Part shown: positions 1 through 6,890 of the stretch, one piece after another
Numbering within the stretch: position 1 is the stretch's first letter
How the letters are laid out: each line of letters starts with the position of its first letter
Assembly (NCBI GenBank): GCA_900319895.1
Contig: ONQK01000103.1
Coordinates: forward strand, 1 to 11,228
From: an uncultured Prevotella sp.
GTDB lineage: Bacteria > Bacteroidota > Bacteroidia > Bacteroidales > Bacteroidaceae
Reading direction: 5' to 3'
DNA: 11,228 bases
Made by a program: the position numbers and the translations under genes
Notes under the pieces: model-generated
The model's database searches: none
The model's input: only the letters and a program-made list of their open reading frames with translations
Told to the model about the DNA's origin: nothing

Positions 1-2225
1 GTCATGATTTGGATGCCTTCGACTTGCCCAGTCTGAATGGTCTTTCCGCATAAGTTTTGCTCCCAATTCTCCAAAAAATGCTCTAAATTGGACGAACTTT
101 CGTTCAAAAAATCGTTTAGAACATCATAAAACAAGCAAATATAGGCATCTTGGCCGTCGATTTTTTGAAGTTGAAATGTTTTGAGCAGAAAATCGGTCAA
201 TTCAAGTAGCGGGACGGTGCTCAAGTCGTCTAAGCAGTTGATGAACGAGGCGGGCAGGACGGCGCGCGCCTGTTCGATGCCGTCGGCCAGCACGGCGGCT
301 TGCTTGAGGACCTGTTGTTGATAGAGTTTGCTCAAGTTTGCCAGTGCAATCTGGTTCGTTGGGTTATGGACGATTTTCAAGGCATTGACGATGATGTTGA
401 CGCTGGCGGAGGAGTCAAGCCTGAATGCTTCTTCTGAAATGAAGCTAAAGGTGTCGGGATGGTTTTGGCTGAAAAAGTCGGCAATGAGCTGGATGGTGTC
501 TTTCTTGCGCACCAAAATGGCAATGTCGTTTTGCCTGACGCCTCTGGACTTGAGCTCGAAAAGAGTCTCTGCCAGCTGTTGCAAGCTGCTTTCCTCATAG
601 TCTTCTTTGTCCAGCAAGTCGACCTGCACCAGCCCGTGGGCGGCGCCGCCGTCTGGCACCAGCTGTTCGACGTCGGAATAGGCTTGCAGCACTTGTCGGG
701 CGTTGTCGCCGCTCTCAGCTTGCTCTTCTTCAAAGGTCATTTGGGTGGCTTGTGTGAAAAAGGCATTGTTGAAGCGGATGATATTGGCTTGGGAGCGATA
801 GTTGCTGCGCAGCTCCCTGGTGGTCATCTCGCTTTTTTTTCGTCCAATCTCATTCTCGATGTTGTTCAACAGCCGCCAGTCGCCGTTGCGCCATCTGTAG
901 ATGCTTTGTTTCACGTCGCCTACGACCAGGTTGTGCGCCTTTTCCCTGCTCATGCATTCTTCCAGCAAGACCTTGAAGTTCTTCCATTGGATGATGCTGG
1001 TGTCCTGGAACTCGTCAATCATGATATGTTCGACTTGTGTGCCGATTTTTTCGAAGATGAAAGGCGAGTCCGAGCCCTCGATGAGGCTGTTGAGCAGCGC
1101 TTGGGTGTCGCAAAGCAAGAAACGGTTGTCTTCCGTGTTTATGGCCCTGATTTTCTTGTCGATGCTGTTCAACAGGCGCAGCTGGTTCATGTTTTGAAGT
1201 GTCCTTAGGGCCGAGTTGTAGAGCCTGTACAACGACTTTCGCTGCGTCTCCGTCTCATTCAGCAGCGGCATGAGCTGGGTGGTGACGACATCGCAAAGCC
1301 TTCCGTCTTCAGCCTGTTTGGACTTGGTGAGCCATTTGCCGAGGTTCTCCATGCCTTCCACGACGGTCTTATTGAGCAGTTCACGGGTTCGGTATTCGCC
1401 ATTTTTGATTTTCTTGAAGTAATTGCCGATGCTCCTGCTCTCACCGCCGGAAAAGTCGGACAGGCTGACCTGCTCCCTTTCCAGTATCGTGAAAAACGGG
1501 TCGGCAAGGGTTTTGAGCCGCTCTTCGGCGGATGTCTTTATCTTGCGGATGTCTTGGGTGTATTCCTCAAAGAAGCCTTCTTGTCCCAACTGCTGCCGGA
1601 GTTCTTTTTCATAGGACTTGTATTCGTCCTTGAAGAGATTTTGCCCAAATTCCTTAATGTCTTTGATGACGTTCCAGCTGTTGTTGGCCTCAATGTTTTG
1701 CTTGATGTATGAAAGAATCCATTTGAGCACTTTGCTGTTTTTGTCCAGTTCGTTGATGAGTTGGTCGACAGCTTGTTGCTCAACCTGCTTCTCGTCCAGG
1801 TCGATCCTGAGGTTGGCCGCGAGGTCGAGCTCTCGTGCCAAGTTGCGCAAGATGCTTTGAAAGAACGAGTCGATGGTTTCTACCCTGAAAAAGCTGTAGT
1901 TGTGCAACAGTAAGTGGAGGGCCTCGTTGGCGCGTTGTGCAGTCATTTCGCGCGACATGCCCATTTCGTCGATGATACAGCGCGTGTAGGCTTCCGACTC
2001 GGCGAGCTGGTGCGCGATGCCGTAGAGTTGGCTGAGGATGCGCATCTTCATCTCGCCGGTCGCCTTGTTGGTAAAGGTCACGGCGAGAATGCTTCTGTAG
2101 TTTTGAGGGTTGTCCATGAGTAATTTGATGTACTCGATGGCGAGCCGGAAGGTCTTTCCGCTGCCGGCGCTGGCTTTGTAGACAGTCAATGCCGGTTGTC
2201 GGGGTGGGTTTTCGCTGATGTTCAT
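1..2225 (-). CDS. AddA/RecB-like UvrD-family DNA helicase (partial, C-terminus beyond left edge)
   Basis: The frame is open for 741 codons from ATG at 2225 to the window edge. An in-frame TAA lies two codons upstream of that ATG, which fixes the start at or after it. Superfamily 1A helicase motifs appear in order: Walker A ASAGSGKT (residues 18-25), motif Ia AVTFTNKA (about 47-54), Walker B IDEFQDT (403-409), motif III GDVKQSIYRWR (436-446) and motif IV SNYRS (474-478). The long spacing between Ia and Walker B is typical of the RecB/AddA group with a 1B insertion, not of compact UvrD/Rep. The frame is cut at GIQIMT, just where motif V (IHKSKGLE-like) would follow. Such proteins unwind double-strand-break ends for recombination repair, usually with an AddB-type nuclease partner and often with a C-terminal nuclease domain. 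Neither is visible here and both could lie to the left. It has its own promoter and is separated from the upstream phospholipase D gene by 107 bp. A family call is safe; the exact name addA is inference. Confidence 0.93.
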   Translation of the reverse strand, partial: MNISENPPRQPALTVYKASAGSGKTFRLAIEYIKLLMDNPQNYRSILAVTFTNKATGEMKMRILSQLYGIAHQLAESEAYTRCIIDEMGMSREMTAQRANEALHLLLHNYSFFRVETIDSFFQSILRNLARELDLAANLRIDLDEKQVEQQAVDQLINELDKNSKVLKWILSYIKQNIEANNSWNVIKDIKEFGQNLFKDEYKSYEKELRQQLGQEGFFEEYTQDIRKIKTSAEERLKTLADPFFTILEREQVSLSDFSGGESRSIGNYFKKIKNGEYRTRELLNKTVVEGMENLGKWLTKSKQAEDGRLCDVVTTQLMPLLNETETQRKSLYRLYNSALRTLQNMNQLRLLNSIDKKIRAINTEDNRFLLCDTQALLNSLIEGSDSPFIFEKIGTQVEHIMIDEFQDTSIIQWKNFKVLLEECMSREKAHNLVVGDVKQSIYRWRNGDWRLLNNIENEIGRKKSEMTTRELRSNYRSQANIIRFNNAFFTQATQMTFEEEQAESGDNARQVLQAYSDVEQLVPDGGAAHGLVQVDLLDKEDYEESSLQQLAETLFELKSRGVRQNDIAILVRKKDTIQLIADFFSQNHPDTFSFISEEAFRLDSSASVNIIVNALKIVHNPTNQIALANLSKLYQQQVLKQAAVLADGIEQARAVLPASFINCLDDLSTVPLLELTDFLLKTFQLQKIDGQDAYICLFYDVLNDFLNESSSNLEHFLENWEQNLCGKTIQTGQVEGIQIM

Positions 2226-2248
2226 ATCTTACTTCTGTTAGGGCTTGA

Positions 2249-2280
2249 CAAATTTAATGAAAATGTGCTAAACTGCCAAA
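2249..2280 (-). promoter_or_regulatory. Bacteroidetes-type promoter of the helicase gene
   Basis: On the minus strand TTTG (2280-2277) is followed after 20 nt by TAAATTTG (2256-2249), a full match to the TTTG / TAnnTTTG pattern of the Bacteroidetes primary sigma factor. The expected transcript start is near 2242, giving a leader of under 20 nt to the ATG at 2225. This suggests the helicase can be transcribed independently of the kds-PLD operon upstream. Confidence 0.7.
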
Positions 2281-2332
2281 TCTCGGGTATCTTGACGCGT
2301 CCAAGAGGCTGTTTTTAGAGGGGGGCGGTGTT

Positions 2333-3592
2333 TTACAGGAACGGACTGAGCAGATGGGCAAACCATCCGACAAATTTCTGCCAAGGTGTCCGCATCTGGT
2401 CCCATGAAGTGGGGGTGAGCAGAAAACTTTTCGACTTGTCTTGGTCAAACATCCGGTCAAGTTCTTTCGTCGTGCATGTGTCGACCACCAGCACGTTGGC
2501 CTCATAGTCGAAGTTGAGGCTGCGTGAGTTGAGGTTGGCGCTGCCTATGGTGCAAAAGAGCCCGTCGACGCTCATGATTTTGGAATGATGGAATCCTGGG
2601 CGGTAAATCCACACGTTGACACCTTTTTTCATGAGTCTGTGCACGTTGTAGAACACGCAGTCGGGGGTCAGGGGGATGTCGCTGTGCTCGGAAACCATGA
2701 TTTCGACCTTCACGCCTCGTTCCACCGCTTTGCGCAAGGCTTTTTTGAGCTTGGAATTGAGGGTGAGGTAGGGGTTGATCAGTTTGATGCTGTCGCGGGC
2801 GTTGTTGATGGCTTGGAGGTAGAATTGACGGATGATGCGGTTCGAGACCCGTGGCTCCCGGTTGATGACGCCTATGGTCTTGCGCCCGGCCGTCGTGCAG
2901 GTGTCGACTTTCCGGTGATGAAAGTGGTTCTCGGTCATCGGACTGCAGTAGTATTGAGGCCCGTGGACATTTTGCCCGCTGGTCTTGTTCCATATCTTCA
3001 AGAAGATTTTTTGCAGTGTGTTGACCTCTTTCCCCTCAATGCGGCAGTGCATGTCGCGCCATTCGCCGACGTCTTTGGTGCCGTTGATGTAGTAGTCGGC
3101 TACGTTCATGCCTCCTGTGTAGGCGGTCATGCCATCGATGATGACAATCTTCCGGTGGTCTCTCGTGAAGACATGGTTGATCCAGGGAAACCTGATGGGG
3201 TCGTACTCGAAGATCTCGATGCCTTTTGAGCGAATGTCTCTTAAATGCCGCCTTTTCAATGGGCGGTTGTTGGAGTCGTTGCCAAAGCCGTCGAAAAGAG
3301 CACGCACCTCCACGCCTTCGGCCGCTTTTTGGGCGAGCACGTCGAAGAGCATGCTGGCGATGGAGTCGTTGCGGAAGTTGAAGTACTCCAAATGGATGCT
3401 GTGGCGCGCCTGTCGGATGGTGTGGAAGAGGTCGTCGAATTTCTCCTGGCCGCTTTTCAGTAGCACGATGGAGTTGTTGTCGGAGAAACTGACACCGAGT
3501 TGCCGCATGCCTTGGAGCATCAGCGAGTCGGCGCTTTGCCCGGAGGCTGATGTACAAAAGCACAGGAGTATGTGTGCGACGAGTATTCTCAT
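2333..3592 (-). CDS. Exported phospholipase D / cardiolipin synthase-like protein (two HKD motifs)
   Basis: This 419-residue protein carries both halves of the PLD active site. The first is H146-R-K148 with D153, followed by the GG of a TGGMN segment. The second is H336-S-K338 with D343, followed by GSANLNSRS. In this superfamily the two HKD motifs form one catalytic centre acting through a phosphohistidine intermediate, and bacterial members often join two phosphatidylglycerol molecules into cardiolipin. The N-terminus is a short hydrophobic stretch with a small-residue cleavage-like end (SASGQ, about 15-19), so export or membrane anchoring is likely. The pair of long membrane helices of ClsA is absent, and the size is closer to the short ClsB-type enzymes. 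No lipobox is convincing despite C11 and C13. The gene starts 27 bp after the kdsD stop, so co-transcription with kdsA-kdsD is probable. Substrate is not determined by sequence: cardiolipin synthase is the most likely role, another phosphodiesterase or transphosphatidylase is possible. Confidence 0.88.
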   Translation of the reverse strand: MRILVAHILLCFCTSASGQSADSLMLQGMRQLGVSFSDNNSIVLLKSGQEKFDDLFHTIRQARHSIHLEYFNFRNDSIASMLFDVLAQKAAEGVEVRALFDGFGNDSNNRPLKRRHLRDIRSKGIEIFEYDPIRFPWINHVFTRDHRKIVIIDGMTAYTGGMNVADYYINGTKDVGEWRDMHCRIEGKEVNTLQKIFLKIWNKTSGQNVHGPQYYCSPMTENHFHHRKVDTCTTAGRKTIGVINREPRVSNRIIRQFYLQAINNARDSIKLINPYLTLNSKLKKALRKAVERGVKVEIMVSEHSDIPLTPDCVFYNVHRLMKKGVNVWIYRPGFHHSKIMSVDGLFCTIGSANLNSRSLNFDYEANVLVVDTCTTKELDRMFDQDKSKSFLLTPTSWDQMRTPWQKFVGWFAHLLSPFL

Positions 3593-3619
3593 TTTTGACT
3601 TACAGTTCGTGCAATGCTT

Positions 3620-4591
3620 TCAAATCATACAGCGATAGTGGTCGACGATGCCCAGCAGGTGTCTGTCTTGGTCGGCAACGAGCACGGTGTGAATCTTGTG
3701 TTCTTGCATCAGCCGTTGAATTTCTGTGATTTTTGTCAATGGCCCCACGAGCTTGGGCGCTTTTGTCATGATGTCGCTGACGGTTTTGTTGAAAAACTCT
3801 TCTTGCCATTTTTCCATCGCCCTGCGGATGTCGCCGTCGGTGATCAGCCCTTTGATCGTACCTTCTCGCATGGCCACGCCCAGGCCGAGCTTCCCTTTGC
3901 TCACATGGATAATGGCTTCTCCCAGGTGCATCTCGGGCGTTATGACCGGCAGGTTCTCGGTCGTCATGACATCTTGTGCTGTGGTCAGCAGCCGTTTCCC
4001 CAATTCTCCGCCGGGGTGGAACTGTGCAAAGTCCTTGGGCCTGAAATTACGGAGGGTCATCAGGGCGATGGCTATGGCGTCGCCCATGGCTAGCGCGGCG
4101 GTTGTGCTGCTGGTTGGGGCGAGGTTAAGCGGGCAGGCTTCTTTTTCCACCGCTACCTGGATGTGGACGGTGCTGTATTTGGCCAGCAACGATGCCGGAT
4201 TGCGGCTCATCGAGACAATGGGGATGTTCATGTGGAGTATGGTGGGCAAAAAGCGCAGCAGCTCATCGGTCTGTCCTGAGTTGCTCAGGGCAAGCACGAC
4301 GTCGTCGGCTGTCATCACGCCTAAGTCGCCGTGAAAAACGTCCAATGGATTGATGAAAAAGGCCGGTGTGCCCGTGCTCGACAGGGTGGCCGCAATTTTT
4401 GCACCAATGTTACCGCTTTTGCCTACACCGGTCACAATCACTTTTCCTCGGCAATGATAGATCAGGTCGATGGCTTTGTCAAAGTTCTCGTCCAGCTGGG
4501 GGATGAGGGCAAGGAGTGCTGCCGCTTCATCTTTGAGGCACTGGATGGCATAACTTCTTACCTTGGAGGTGTTTTCTTCTGATGCACTCAT
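3620..4591 (-). CDS. kdsD: D-arabinose-5-phosphate isomerase (SIS plus two CBS domains)
   Basis: The 323-residue product matches the KdsD/KpsF/GutQ family in length and layout. It interconverts ribulose-5-phosphate and arabinose-5-phosphate, the first committed step to KDO. A sugar-isomerase (SIS) domain covers roughly residues 36-180, with GVGKSGNIGAKIAATLSSTG near its start (55-74) and LSNSGQTDE (102-110). Residues K58, E110, E151 and H192 sit where the family has its catalytic Lys, Glu, Glu and His (E. coli KdsD numbering one higher). Two CBS domains follow at about 207-260 and 272-323. The frame stays open upstream of the chosen start, but that extension overlaps kdsA; the ATG at 4591 gives the normal family N-terminus and lies 77 bp after kdsA. 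The partner enzyme kdsA is immediately upstream and a phospholipase D-like gene 27 bp downstream, so this is the middle gene of an envelope operon. Confidence 0.95.
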   Translation of the reverse strand: MSASEENTSKVRSYAIQCLKDEAAALLALIPQLDENFDKAIDLIYHCRGKVIVTGVGKSGNIGAKIAATLSSTGTPAFFINPLDVFHGDLGVMTADDVVLALSNSGQTDELLRFLPTILHMNIPIVSMSRNPASLLAKYSTVHIQVAVEKEACPLNLAPTSSTTAALAMGDAIAIALMTLRNFRPKDFAQFHPGGELGKRLLTTAQDVMTTENLPVITPEMHLGEAIIHVSKGKLGLGVAMREGTIKGLITDGDIRRAMEKWQEEFFNKTVSDIMTKAPKLVGPLTKITEIQRLMQEHKIHTVLVADQDRHLLGIVDHYRCMI

Positions 4592-4598
4592 TTTCTTT

Positions 4599-4670
4599 GA
4601 TGTCTTTAATTTCGCGGTGAATATCTTATTGAAAATTTTGTTCAAATGGTGTCTAGCGATGTCTTTAATT
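4599..4670 (-). repeat. 13-bp direct repeat flanking the kdsA-kdsD junction
   Basis: On the minus strand AATTAAAGACATC occurs at 4670-4658, overlapping the kdsA stop codon, and again at 4611-4599, eight bases before the kdsD ATG. The copies are identical and 59 bp apart start to start. This could be the scar of a small tandem duplication or paired sites for a regulatory factor. No transcription terminator is seen between them. Confidence 0.8.
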
Positions 4671-5439
4671 ACTCGACAAGGCTTTTGACCACCTCTTCCA
4701 ACTTGTTTAGCTCCAGCATGTTGGGGCCGTCGCTCAGGGCATGGTCGGGACTCGGGTGCACCTCGAAGAAAAAACCGTTGGCACCGAAGGCGCGGGCCGC
4801 CAATGCCATGGCTGGCACAAACTTGCGGTCGCCCGAGGTGCTGCCCTGTCCGGCACCGGGACGTTGTACGCTGTGCGTACAGTCCATGATGACGGTAGGA
4901 ACGATTTCCCGCATGTCGGCAATGTTGCGAAAATCGACAACCAAGTTGTTGTAGCCAAAACAATTGCCACGTTCCGTCAGCCACACTTCTTTTGCGCCGG
5001 CCTCGAAAGCTTTTTCAACAGGATACTTCATGTCGACACCGCTGAGGAACTGGGCCTTCTTGATGTTCAGCGTGCGTCCCGTGCGGGCAGCGCTGACCAG
5101 CAGGTCGGTTTGGCGGCAAAGGAAGGCGGGGATTTGGAGGATGTCTGCCACTTGGCTGGCCGCGCCGGCTTGCCAACTTTCGTGGATGTCGGTCAAAATC
5201 TGCAGGCCGAATTCCGTTTTGATGTCTGCCAGCATCTGCAAGCCTTTCTCGATGCCGGGGCCTCGGTAAGAATGGATGGAGGTGCGGTTGGCTTTGTCGA
5301 ATGACGCCTTGAAGATGATGGTTGTACCTAGGCGGCGGTTCAGGCCTGCCACTTTTTGCGCCACCTCCCTGAGTATTGCCGGCGATTCAATGACGCAGGG
5401 GCCGGCGATAAACGTAAAGCCTTTGTTGTTCGTATCCAT
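4669..5439 (-). CDS. kdsA: 2-dehydro-3-deoxyphosphooctonate aldolase (KDO-8-phosphate synthase), metal-dependent type
   Basis: The 256-residue protein condenses phosphoenolpyruvate with arabinose-5-phosphate to KDO-8-phosphate in the cytoplasm. Family signatures are clear: AGPCVIES (12-19), FKASFDKANR (43-52), SIHSYRGPG (54-62), DIHESWQA (84-91), CRQTDLL (108-114), KKAQFLSG (127-134), DCTHSVQRPG (186-195) and EVHPSPDHA (226-234). C15, H189, E226 and D237 match the four metal ligands of the class II (metal-dependent) enzymes as in Aquifex. Class I enzymes such as that of E. coli carry Asn at the cysteine position. Length is slightly below the usual 270-284 residues, with the difference at the ends. 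The ATG at 5439 is about 13 nt from the predicted transcript start of a strong Bacteroidetes promoter. It is the first gene of the kdsA-kdsD-PLD operon, and its product uses the product of kdsD. Confidence 0.97.
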   Translation of the reverse strand: MDTNNKGFTFIAGPCVIESPAILREVAQKVAGLNRRLGTTIIFKASFDKANRTSIHSYRGPGIEKGLQMLADIKTEFGLQILTDIHESWQAGAASQVADILQIPAFLCRQTDLLVSAARTGRTLNIKKAQFLSGVDMKYPVEKAFEAGAKEVWLTERGNCFGYNNLVVDFRNIADMREIVPTVIMDCTHSVQRPGAGQGSTSGDRKFVPAMALAARAFGANGFFFEVHPSPDHALSDGPNMLELNKLEEVVKSLVE

Positions 5440-5459
5440 CTCTGTCTCGATTATTGTTG

Positions 5460-5490
5460 CAAAGGTATGAAAAACCGTTGAAACGGCAAA
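5460..5490 (-). promoter_or_regulatory. Bacteroidetes-type promoter of the kdsA-kdsD-PLD operon
   Basis: On the minus strand TTTG (5490-5487) is separated by exactly 19 nt from TACCTTTG (5467-5460). Both boxes match the Bacteroidetes consensus exactly. The transcript would start near 5453, leaving a very short leader before the kdsA ATG. Confidence 0.78.
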
Positions 5491-5537
5491 AAAATAGCGG
5501 CGATTTGATGGGGAAGTGTAAAAAAAACGTCTTTTTC

Positions 5538-5568
5538 TTGCTCTTTATCGGAAAACGGCTTATCTTTG
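5538..5568 (+). promoter_or_regulatory. Probable promoter of the outer-membrane barrel gene
   Basis: TATCTTTG at 5561-5568 is a perfect -7 box, with TTG at 5538-5540 lying 20 nt upstream as a -33 element. Transcription from about 5576 would give a leader of roughly 125 nt before the ATG at 5704. It is divergent from the kdsA promoter, the two -7 boxes being about 95 bp apart. Confidence 0.6.
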
Positions 5569-5652
5569 CCGCGTGAAAAAGACACATTGGGCTCTAAACA
5601 CCCCTAAAAATGGTGGAAGCAGGTGTCAAAACAGGTAGGAATCAACATTTAT

Positions 5653-5693
5653 TTTTAATCAATTTAAGTCGTATTTTAATCAATTTTAATCAA
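5653..5693 (+). repeat. Three TTTTAATCAA decamers in the barrel-gene leader
   Basis: Identical decamers lie at 5653-5662, 5674-5683 and 5684-5693, spaced 21 and then 10 bp, close to whole helical turns. They end 10 bases before the start codon. They may simply form an unstructured AT-rich leader that helps ribosome loading, or be protein-binding sites in the leader. Confidence 0.75.
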
Positions 5694-5703
5694 ATTTTAA
5701 GTC

Positions 5704-6231
5704 ATGAAAAAATTATTGACAACTTTTGTCGTTGCCATTCTGGCAACAGTGAGTGTGAAGGCGCAGGTTTACGTCGGTGGCGGTGTCGGGTTTGCTAGCA
5801 TCGACGATGAGACAACCTATAAGATCGTGCCGGAAATCGGCTATTCGCTCAATCAAAACTGGGCATTGGGCATCTCCTTGGGCATCTCCAAGGGGCCGGC
5901 TGTATTTGGACTGGATTCCGATTGGGCCGAACAAATAGAGGTGACCCCGTATGCACGCTACACCTTCTTCCGCTCAGGCGATTTCAGCGTCTTCTGCGAC
6001 GGTGTATTCCAATACAGAAGCTACAAGGCAGATGGGGAAGGCATCGGGCATAGCATCGGCATCGGAGTGATGCCGGGATTGGCCTACAATGTGAGCAAGT
6101 TCACTTTTGCCGCTCACGTCGGCTATCTGGGATACTCAAACTTTAAGCCGAAATATGGCAATGGCGTTGATGCCTTCGGCTTGGCACTCGACGGCAGAAG
6201 CATCACGGTTGGCGCTTATTACAACTTCTAA
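5704..6231 (+). CDS. Small outer-membrane beta-barrel protein (porin/OmpW-like family)
   Basis: The 175-residue product has a classic Sec signal peptide: MKK, a hydrophobic core LLTTFVVAILATVSV, then VKA before Q21, so cleavage is expected after A20. The mature protein is built from alternating hydrophobic/polar segments ending in aromatics, about eight of them (near 22-31, 39-49, 52-62, 78-90, 93-106, 115-130, 132-145 and 164-175). It ends in AYYNF with a terminal phenylalanine, the usual signal for outer-membrane insertion. This fits an eight-stranded barrel of the common Bacteroidetes outer-membrane beta-barrel domain family. No ligand or transport substrate can be named. It stands alone, with its own leader and a strong hairpin terminator after it. 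Divergence from the KDO genes is consistent with an envelope neighbourhood but does not show a shared function. Confidence 0.85.
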   Translation: MKKLLTTFVVAILATVSVKAQVYVGGGVGFASIDDETTYKIVPEIGYSLNQNWALGISLGISKGPAVFGLDSDWAEQIEVTPYARYTFFRSGDFSVFCDGVFQYRSYKADGEGIGHSIGIGVMPGLAYNVSKFTFAAHVGYLGYSNFKPKYGNGVDAFGLALDGRSITVGAYYNF

Positions 6232-6285
6232 AGGAAGTGTTTTCTGTTTCTAAAAAAGCGTTTTCTATCAAAACCGAAAATCATT

Positions 6286-6322
6286 CGAGGCGCTGGAGAG
6301 CTTTTCCTGCGCCTCGTTTCTT
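6286..6322 (+). terminator. Intrinsic terminator after the barrel gene
   Basis: CGAGGCGC (6286-6293) pairs perfectly with GCGCCTCG (6309-6316). Inside, after one T-T mismatch, GGAGA and TTTCC add five more pairs around a GCT loop. GTTTCTT follows on the 3' side. The hairpin lies about 55 bp after the stop codon. Confidence 0.72.
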
Positions 6323-6523
6323 ACTCTCCTACCATTTCGCCTCTCTTGTCCGCATATTTCTTGCTTTTCACTTCCCTTTTCAGCCTAAAATCCCTATTCT
6401 AAAATCTAAAAAAAGAGGAAAAACTGCCTTTAAATTCAATAAAAGAGGAAATAAACGACCTTAAAAAACTGGTGCGCTCCAAGAACCTCGTCCGCAGTGC
6501 ATCACGCGCATTGTGAGGAAAAC

Positions 6524-6593
6524 TGCCTCAAAAACTAGCTTGGATTCCATGATTCCCGTCCAAAGGTATGACGTGTGTGATGTTTTTGAGGCA
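6524..6593. repeat. 12-bp perfect inverted repeat
   Basis: TGCCTCAAAAAC (6524-6535) and GTTTTTGAGGCA (6582-6593) are perfect complements around a 46-nt loop. Allowing one bulged T after 6593, outer AAAC and GTTT pair as well. The left arm can alternatively pair locally: TGAGG at 6514-6518 with CCTCA at 6526-6530. No T run follows, so it is not a simple terminator. Confidence 0.8.
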
Positions 6594-6603
6594 TGTTTAC
6601 ACC

Positions 6604-6622
6604 TTGAAATGCTATATTTCAA
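6604..6622. repeat. 7-bp inverted repeat TTGAAAT/ATTTCAA
   Basis: TTGAAAT (6604-6610) and ATTTCAA (6616-6622) are separated by 5 nt, giving a 19-bp operator-like palindrome. It lies about 100 bp upstream of the -7 box at 6719. Confidence 0.55.
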
Positions 6623-6694
6623 TTGTTTTTAATATACAATAATATATTTATTTTGTATGTTTGTGTATAAATTTGTAAAATTTAACATAAAAAG

Positions 6695-6726
6695 TTCGTT
6701 TATTTACAAATAGATTTGTATTTTTG
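6695..6726 (+). promoter_or_regulatory. Candidate promoter with overlapping operator-like palindrome
   Basis: TATTTTTG at 6719-6726 fits the TAnnTTTG -7 box. TTCG at 6695-6698, 20 nt upstream, is a one-mismatch -33 box. The palindrome TACAAAT-AG-ATTTGTA (6705-6720) fills the spacer and touches the -7 box, where a bound repressor would block RNA polymerase. There is no long gene directly downstream. Confidence 0.5.
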
Positions 6727-6740
6727 CAGTCGAATACTAG

Positions 6741-6857
6741 ATGAAACGTATGTTGAGCCCCCTGGCTTGGAGGCAAATTGTTCTTATATATCGTGAAAAA
6801 TCTGATATGGGGATGAAACTCACAAAAATCAGTCTCCCTGACCATTTCAGAATGTAA
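6741..6857 (+). CDS. Possible 38-residue small protein (uncertain)
   Basis: An ATG at 6741, about 8 nt from the predicted start of the small transcript, opens a frame of 38 codons ending at TAA 6855-6857. The peptide starts MKRMLSPLAWRQIVLIYREK, is basic near the N-terminus, and has no clear signal peptide, membrane helix or metal motif. I recognise no family. Its position directly behind a promoter is the only support; an open frame of this length could occur by chance. Confidence 0.2.
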   Translation: MKRMLSPLAWRQIVLIYREKSDMGMKLTKISLPDHFRM

Positions 6858-6890
6858 AACAAGACTTTTTAAACTCTCTGTTATAAAGTA

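Larger units (their letters stand above)
6323..6694. other. Gene-free stretch with inverted repeats
   Basis: No open frame here has a convincing start, codon pattern or family resemblance. AAAAGAGGAA is repeated exactly 30 bp apart (6411-6420, 6441-6450). The right half holds the 12-bp and 7-bp inverted repeats listed separately and becomes very AT-rich after 6600. Confidence 0.6.

Noticed and set aside
459..1208. A 249-codon open frame antisense to the helicase gene
   Set aside because: The opposite strand encodes all the helicase motifs in one unbroken frame. The antisense product has no recognisable family and reflects codon composition.
2585..3229. Long plus-strand open frame (214 codons) and other frames within the phospholipase D gene
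   Set aside because: They overlap the gene with both HKD motifs and show no motifs of their own.
4592..4984. N-terminal extension of kdsD up to 4984
   Set aside because: The extension would overlap the end of kdsA by about 300 bp and gives a low-quality arginine- and glycine-rich sequence. The ATG at 4591 gives the normal family start.
6237..6464. 75-codon plus-strand frame after the barrel gene
   Set aside because: It starts inside the terminator region, spans the terminator hairpin, and its composition (Lys, Phe, Arg) follows the AT-rich sequence without any motif.
6561..6568. TACCTTTG on the minus strand, a possible -7 box
   Set aside because: No TTTG-like -33 element lies at the right distance and no gene follows on the minus strand.
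6656..6663. TATGTTTG, a second possible plus-strand -7 box
   Set aside because: No -33 element is found 18-21 nt upstream. The box at 6719 is better supported.
6648..6845. 65-codon minus-strand frame in the region upstream of perR
   Set aside because: It lies opposite the candidate small transcript, with composition-driven residues and no promoter at its start.
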